From Alisma plantago-aquatica (taxonomy: Eukaryota > Streptophyta > Magnoliopsida > Alismatales > Alismataceae), in contig OY856411.1 of assembly GCA_963693085.1 (NCBI GenBank), positions 72,308,501 to 72,372,500 on the forward strand: 64,000 nt of DNA, written 5' to 3'. The notes under the pieces were generated by a model. The model was given only the letters and a program-made list of their open reading frames with translations. It was not told where the DNA came from and ran no database searches. Positions 58,150 through 64,000 of this stretch are shown here, piece by piece. How positions within the stretch are numbered: the first letter of the stretch is position 1; the number at the start of each line of letters is the position of its first letter. A program made the translations under genes and the position numbers.

Positions 58150-58560
58150 TAGCCAATGGTCGGTGGTCGAGCAGGAGCAGGGTACCTGCTTGAGGGTGGA
58201 GGAAGAAGAGGAGGAAGAAGAGAAGGAGTAGGGTACCTTCGTGGCAGTTCCGATGGAAAATAGGTGCGCAAGAGTTGTGGTTGGAGCAGTGACCTGGAGA
58301 GCAGGGAGCAGAGCGCGCAGGGAGCAGGCCTAGGAGAGCCGCGGCCGGCCTGGAGAGCAGCGGCCAGAGAACCACAGCAAGCGGCGGTGGCCGAGGTGAG
58401 CGGTGAGTGGTGGCGGCGACGGCGTCCAGAGCACCAGCAAATGGCGGCAGAGGTGGAGGTAGAGGAGCAGCGAGCGGCAGTGAGCAGAGGAATCGTCGGA
58501 ACCCTCAATTGCGGAATGAATGAAACAGAAGGGGAAGAGTCTGGCTCGTGCGGGTGCTCT
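58150..58560 (-). other. GC-rich island inside CACTA
   Basis: This is about 410 bp of strongly GC-rich DNA (CGGCG, GCGGC and GGAGG words) within an AT-rich element, ending 5-15 bp from the right subterminal repeat. Open frames exist on both strands (58149-58508 minus, 58264-58563 plus), but both are low in complexity (Ala/Arg/Ser/Pro-rich) and neither is recognisable. On the minus strand it could be the transposase 5' exon, with a CT-rich leader. A captured host-gene fragment is the alternative. Confidence 0.5.
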
Positions 58561-58564
58561 TAAG

Positions 58565-59144
58565 TTAACAATAGGTGTCGATTATTAAAAACAACTGATC
58601 CTAAAAACTATAGGTGTTAGTTACTAACAAAAAACCGACACTATTGTTCATTTATAGTCGTCGGTTCCAACTTGAAAAATCGACGTCTAATATGCTGACA
58701 AAAATAAATGTTCTCAAATTAAGACCATAGTCGTCGATTTCCATATAAACACTGACGCTAAAGGGAGGTGAAAATTTTTGTGGTTAAGTGCGTGAAAATA
58801 CAACAACATCATTTATTGTAAGACAACCGACGATAAAAATTGGTCAAATTTCTGTCTCACGGAAAACCTTTAGTCATCGGTTTCTTTTTTAACAACCGAC
58901 GTTGTATGTTAAATTTTGGAGGTAATTTTTTTCACTGGAAAATTTGGATTTGGCGGTTAATTTTAGGCTTTGGTTTCTTATTAAGGAACCGACACTAAAT
59001 AAAAGTGATACCCATGTCTAGTCACCCTTTACAGATAGATGTCGGTTTTTTATTATTTAACTGACGCTTTATGTTTTAGGTGTCGGTGTATTTATACAAC
59101 CGACGCCTTCAAAAGTGACGTTATAAGCCATTTCTATGGTAGTG
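58565..59144. repeat. Right subterminal stem-loop repeats of CACTA
   Basis: About sixteen GTCGGTT/AACCGAC variants stand in opposed pairs with 5-15 bp loops, ending in GGTGTCGGTGTATTTATACA and ACCGACGCC just inside the terminal repeat. Confidence 0.8.
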
Positions 59145-59147
59145 GTG
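59145..59147. other. CACTA target-site duplication, right
   Basis: GTG, matching 50817-50819. Confidence 0.8.
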
Positions 59148-60080
59148 CATCATAATTGCTTTTTGAATCCTAGTTTACACAGTATTCAAATCATGGTTCA
59201 AATTTATTTGGATCCTCAGACACACCTAATTTGAATAGCATGCACATATTTTTTGAATCGATGCACACATATTATTTTAATCCTTGCACAACCCTTGTTT
59301 CAATCATGGTATAGACTTCATTAACTATACTAATCTTTTTTCACACACTGTTAACATATTTGATAACATTTTCAAAATCCTCATGCATGCCTAATTGGAA
59401 TCATAGTGCACACCTATTTGGACTCCTCACGCACACATAGTTGGTATCCTAGTAGACACATATACAAATCCTCATATAACACTTATTTGAATCACTTCTC
59501 AACATTATTTTTAATTGTCATTAAACCTTATTTTGAATCTTGAACCTTATAAATCACACAGTGCACTTTTCATAAATCCTTGTGCATAGAGTATCTAAAC
59601 CTCATACACCATGTATTCAAACTCTCAAGGATATCTTATTTGAATCCTCTTGGAAAACCTATTAAATCCTAATGAACAAGTTATTTGAATCATTCTTGAT
59701 GCTATGTTTGAATCCTCATACACACTCTATTCTAGTCCTCACACCCTATTTCATCCAACTCTTGTGTATATCTTAATTTAGTCACTGTCATCAACAAGAC
59801 TTAGTTATGACCTTAGTGCACACCTAATATACACTTGGGTCCTTTTATGACCATGATATGAATCCTCATACACACTACAAATGTATCAAACCCTTTTATA
59901 GACTTTGTATGAATTCTCACACAAAATTGATATAAATCCTCATGAGCACTCTATTTGAGTCCTTGTACATATATTATATGAATCTTCATTCCCAAAACAC
60001 TTAATCTCTATACGTAAACCACTATATCAATCCCCATTAACATTCTATTCTAATCCTATGGAAAACTTGCTTAAATGTAA
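59148..60080. repeat. Degenerate TTTGAATCCT / CACAC repeat tract
   Basis: Words like TATTTGAATCCTCATGCACAC recur about every 25-35 bp in strongly diverged form. The same style occurs just left of the CACTA element. No gene was found. Confidence 0.5.
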
Positions 60081-60521
60081 GGGAATTCACACATTTGGTT
60101 AACACCAAGTCATTTAGAAACACAATTCAAAGTTTATTTGTCAATATGAAGATTATGGTCCGGGCATACTAGTTTGGAATTAAGTCTCTTCTCATTTACC
60201 TATAAATACAACCTTTTTATACTTCCAGGAAAAATATAAGTAATATCCTCAAGATATTATTATCTTGGTGAACAATAGTTTGATTAGGTCTTCTTAGTTG
60301 TCTAAAATTTATCCACAAATACCCTATTGTGCATATGGACCATACACATAAAGCTATCTCCAAACTACCACCAAGATTCCAAAAAAAAGGCCCATATATT
60401 ATCCAATATGTACTTATGTAACTCCCACAACATTTGATTTATGTATCCTTCTAGCATTGTAGGTGCAACCTTAGTATCTCAAGGCCAAATTACATTGTTT
60501 ATCCATCATGTCTATATGAAA
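60081..60521. other. AT-rich intergenic DNA
   Basis: No coding or RNA feature was recognised. Confidence 0.4.
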
Positions 60522-60527
60522 GACACA

Positions 60528-60610
<83 letters not shown>

Positions 60611-60626
60611 GTATATATATATATAC
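60522..60626. repeat. (AC)n(AT)n microsatellite
   Basis: About 26 AC units, then about 10 AT units, then a GTAT/TA tail. Confidence 0.95.
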
Positions 60627-61957
60627 TAATAATTGCACGTGCTTTGCACATGGTGTTCTATTCAATCAGTCTAATTATCTATTTTGACATAAATTTTTTA
60701 CATAGACATTGGAAATAATTTTAGCAAACTAAATCATAGAAGGAAACTTGACTATAAGTCCTATTCAAATTATGACCTTTTTATGTAAAAACTACACTAT
60801 TAGTTCTTTTCCACATTACATTTATTTAAATTTTTTATATCAGGGAAGGTTGGGTTGTCCTTTGAAATGATTTTTTATTATACCACTACTACTTTTACCC
60901 AAGAATGAATGGGTTGTTACTTTTCTTCTCATATATCTATGCATAATTTGAACACAAGGTTTTGTCTGCTTTTAATTTTCTTATATATGTTTTTGGTAGC
61001 ATAAATTCCCTTACTTTATATTAATATTTCATAAATAAATTATATATATTATGACCTCATTTTTGTTAGTACTACGACTACGGTTCTTTTTTTTACAGTG
61101 TCTTTATAAGGAATTTATCTATTACTTACATATTAACAAAAATTAATATTTGTTCATTCCAAGTAGGAATCCAATCATGAAAATTATTAAAGAATACTAC
61201 AGAAAATATGGGATAATGACATGTATACCACAATTGTCTTACAATTACATCAAAATGTATTATCACTTTATTTTAGGTATGGTACCTCACGACTTGTATC
61301 TTATGGTAGGATATATTAGTTCATTAGAAATACATATTTGATGCATATTAGTTGACATTATTCAAATATGAATGTGTGATTTCTTAAGTCATATAAATTG
61401 TTAGAATATAACAAAATTTTATTTTACTTCTTGTCTGCTCGTACTTAAGATGCTATTTAACATTGAGCCCTTATATTGTTGTTAAGTGGTGAAAAAAAAG
61501 GATCTCAAGCTTGGTCAAATCTTGTAATATTTCTTTGTAGACTTCATGTTGAAATCTACGTGATTTCTCATTAAATGAAAAGTTATATGAATGAGTAGTT
61601 GGTTGGAGCTTTGGGTAATGGAAGAGTACATTTTATATAATATGAATAATTAAAAATGAATACATATTGCTATCTTTGTCTTCAAATTTGGGAGCTTAAA
61701 ATTTTGAAATTATATAAATTCTTGGTTGTTTTGTTGTTATCATGACATGCCATATATTCGATGTTTGTTGTATAAGTCAATAAAATTAAAAATATAGTTA
61801 CAATACAAATATTCTTTTAATTAATAAGTATTTGGGATAATCAATATCAGTTGCAATAAACAATAGTCGTTAGTCCAAAAATTATTTGTGGTGCATTTCA
61901 ATTGATAAAAATTTGATATGTTTTACATACTACAAAAGTTATGAAAAAGGTGTTTAT
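60627..61957. other. AT-rich intergenic DNA
   Basis: Open frames are 63 codons or fewer without domains. At 60632-60652 TTGCACGTGCTTTGCACATG forms a small imperfect palindrome of a kind often seen near plant element ends, but no partner end was found. Confidence 0.4.
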
Positions 61958-62078
61958 ATGTATATATATATCTGTGTGTGTGTGTGTGAGTGTGTGTGTG
62001 TATGTGTGTGTGTGTTAGTCATCATCAAACTTCAACTGTCCTAACCTTCTTTTCAAATATCTCTCTCACAATATCAAC

Positions 62079-62127
<49 letters not shown>

Positions 62128-62217
62128 TCTGTGTGTGTGTAGTATTGGTGTTAGTCATTATCAAACTTCAATTGTCCTAACTTTCTTTTCAAATATCTCT
62201 CTCCCAATGTCAACTTC
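61958..62217 (+). repeat. Microsatellite-bearing local duplication
   Basis: A 68-bp segment beginning GTTAGTCAT(C/T)ATCAAACTTC occurs at 62014-62081 and 62150-62217. A TG run precedes each copy, and a TA run of about 43 bp (62082-62124) separates them. Confidence 0.85.
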
Positions 62218-64000
62218 AAATGGTATGAATTGATTTTATAATGCACTAATGTAAGTTCAAAGTAGGTAAAGGAACTAAATATCACAACACTAATGCTAGT
62301 TTGATATCAAACTACTTGAACCACAATGTTCAGGAAAAAACCTACACCAAGGCTAAAAAATCATGAACATCATCATCATGATCACCATCATCAACTACTT
62401 TATCTTCGTCTCAATCAACATATAGGGCTTGGTCACATCCATATTGTGATTTGATACGTCCAAAATTTCTATTTTAATCCTGTTTTGTGAACAAGCATTA
62501 GTATTTAATGATTTTGACTTTTCAATACAAGGTTATGAATCATCTACTATCAATTATAAATGACATCACACTTTATATTTTTCTCTACATATATCCTTGA
62601 ATGAACATAGCACAATGTATAAATAACTATTCATGGTTAAACTAATTTCGTTGCAATAAATATATCAAAGATTATTTTAAATTCATGCCTACATATATGT
62701 TGACAATCTAGACTAATATGAATTATATAACAACTATAGTCTTTTTACTATTACCTTTAGATTACAATTTTTTTTAATTAATGATATTACCTCATTAATC
62801 TTTCTGAAGAATAACTTACTAATTTATATCTAGTTCACATATTAAAATCTATTAATCTTTGATGTATCCTTAATAGGTTCATTTTCTAACTATATAAAAT
62901 TGGTTTTACAAAATTATATTAATTTTTCAACGACATCATTTTTATACAATTGAATCCAAGATTTCTAAATAATCTTATCTAAATATCTATTTTGAATCCT
63001 TATCATGTATATATCTTTTCATCTACAAACGTCAATACTAAGTAGGTCTTTGGTCTTTTTATATTTCTATATGTTATGATATAATATTTTTATACTAACT
63101 CATCTTTGAGTTCCAAATGTGGCAATCATATAGGATAACTAATTGTCTATAAACATAAACTATAGAGGGCAATGTTCTTATGGTAATATAAGTAAATAAA
63201 CAAAAGACTGACATGGTTGGTACCATGTTTTGGTCATTAAAGAGTCAAGGACAAATCAAGGGTGTCATGAATCATCTTATGCCAAAAATCAATCTTTATG
63301 CAAGTATTTGAACCATACCACCTACATATATAATGAAATTTATCACCAAAAAATAAAATAAGATTAAAAGGATCTTAACAAAATATAAAAAATAAAATAT
63401 GAATTTAAATTATATTTTAATCGAGAAATACAATAATATATTTTCAGCTCCAGACTAAAATTTTATCCAAATACAATTCTTGTTTGGAATTACAAACTTA
63501 TATTCAACCTACTTTAATTATGAATCACTTTCTAAATGTAAAATTATTCTTGATTAAGACCTTATCAAATATGGTTTCTTTATCTCTGTCATATTCTGAT
63601 AGACATTACTTTGATGTGCTTGTATTGAACAAAACTTTAACAAGGTCACCTAACTAAATAATTTGATTAAATTATTGCTGGAATATGCTTGTGCCATGTG
63701 AATCATTTCATAATATTATTACTCATGTTAAGCCTTGATGAATGAGCTTCAATAAAATTTTATGCATAACTAATATTTCATTTGATTTTTATAACCATAC
63801 AAGTAATAAATGAATAATTCAGATGAAAAAACATATGTAGAAATGATTTTGTCAAAAATAAAAACACTAGACCATCATGGCTTATCTATTTATAGTTTGT
63901 TAGAGGGGTTAAAATAGTGGTGGACAATCACACTATACACCTTGTTTACCTTTGAACATGTGTCAAACTTCTTTTAATAACTCTAATTGATTCTAAAATA
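62218..64000. other. AT-rich intergenic DNA
   Basis: I see no gene, RNA feature or clear element edge here. Confidence 0.4.

Larger units (their letters stand above)
50820..59144 (-). mobile_element. CACTA (En/Spm) DNA transposon, 8325 bp
   Basis: The terminal inverted repeats are CACTACTACAGAA at the left and, read inward, CACTACCATAGAA at the right (11 of 13 matches), flanked by GTG/GTG. Both ends hold repeated GTCGGTT/AACCGAC motifs. Coding relics all lie on the minus strand in the order Transposase-associated domain, DUF4216-like, Transposase_24-like, DUF8039-like, Ulp1-like. The DDE transposase core is missing and the frames carry stops, so this copy would depend on a partner element to move. 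Confidence 0.92.

Noticed and set aside
58264..58563. Plus-strand Ala/Glu/Arg-rich frame of 99 codons
   Set aside because: GC-rich DNA opens frames on both strands; no domain was found, and the element is transcribed from the other strand.
60632..60652. Possible Helitron or MITE end at TTGCACGTGCTTTGCACATG
   Set aside because: No matching second end, CTRR hairpin terminus or target duplication was found.
60441..60665. Frames reading His-Thr and Cys-Val repeats
   Set aside because: These are translations of the AC/TA microsatellite.

Overview
The window is plant nuclear DNA made almost entirely of nested transposable elements. I see no intact host gene and no rRNA, tRNA or CRISPR feature. 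The plant assignment rests on Ty1/Copia elements primed by initiator tRNA-Met (TGGTATCAGAGC), Ty3/gypsy relics with very long LTRs, and a CACTA (En/Spm) transposon with Transposase-associated, DUF4216-like, Transposase_24-like and Ulp1-like segments. A large-genome angiosperm, perhaps a monocot, fits, but the species cannot be read from the sequence.

Region 1 (1-27105): a minus-strand Copia element, here called Copia-A. Its 3' LTR is 1-2166 (cut by the window start) and its 5' LTR is 24907-27105. It has a readable gag (4530-5384) and a heavily decayed pol. Its 5' leader is split by an 18-kb insertion (5672-23743): a tandem LTR-internal-LTR-internal-LTR-internal-LTR array of a gag-only element (TR-GAG type), here called TRG-1. 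One 5-bp target duplication (TTGAT) flanks the whole array, so it began as one insertion that later multiplied. Three 3847-bp interiors and three of the four LTRs are almost identical, while the fourth LTR carries about 20 substitutions. In both families a cluster of short palindromes (ACCGATCGGT-like in Copia-A, CTCGGCCGAG-like in TRG-1) lies just upstream of the LTR TATA box.

Region 2 (27106-50350): older repeats. These are an unassigned stretch ending in a gypsy-like LTR edge, a 37-bp minisatellite (29648-30220), a collapsed gypsy relic with 4.8-4.9 kb LTRs and only 764 bp between them (30367-40848), a gypsy protease fragment, and a second gypsy relic (about 41380-50350). The second relic's right LTR holds a decayed plus-strand Copia (Copia-B, 45720-49554) that has lost its integrase and has YVDE in place of YVDD.

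Region 3 (50820-59144): a CACTA transposon with a GTG/GTG target duplication, stem-loop-rich subterminal regions and minus-strand coding relics. The first transposase gene runs from its N-terminal domain straight into the DUF4216-like domain, so the catalytic DDE core is missing. A second gene relic keeps Transposase_24-like, DUF8039-like and Ulp1 cysteine-protease segments with stops and a frameshift. A nested inverted repeat with arms of about 95 bp and a GC-rich island lie upstream of the coding part.

Region 4 (59148-64000): AT-rich DNA with a degenerate short-period repeat and AC, TG and TA microsatellites. No gene was recognised.
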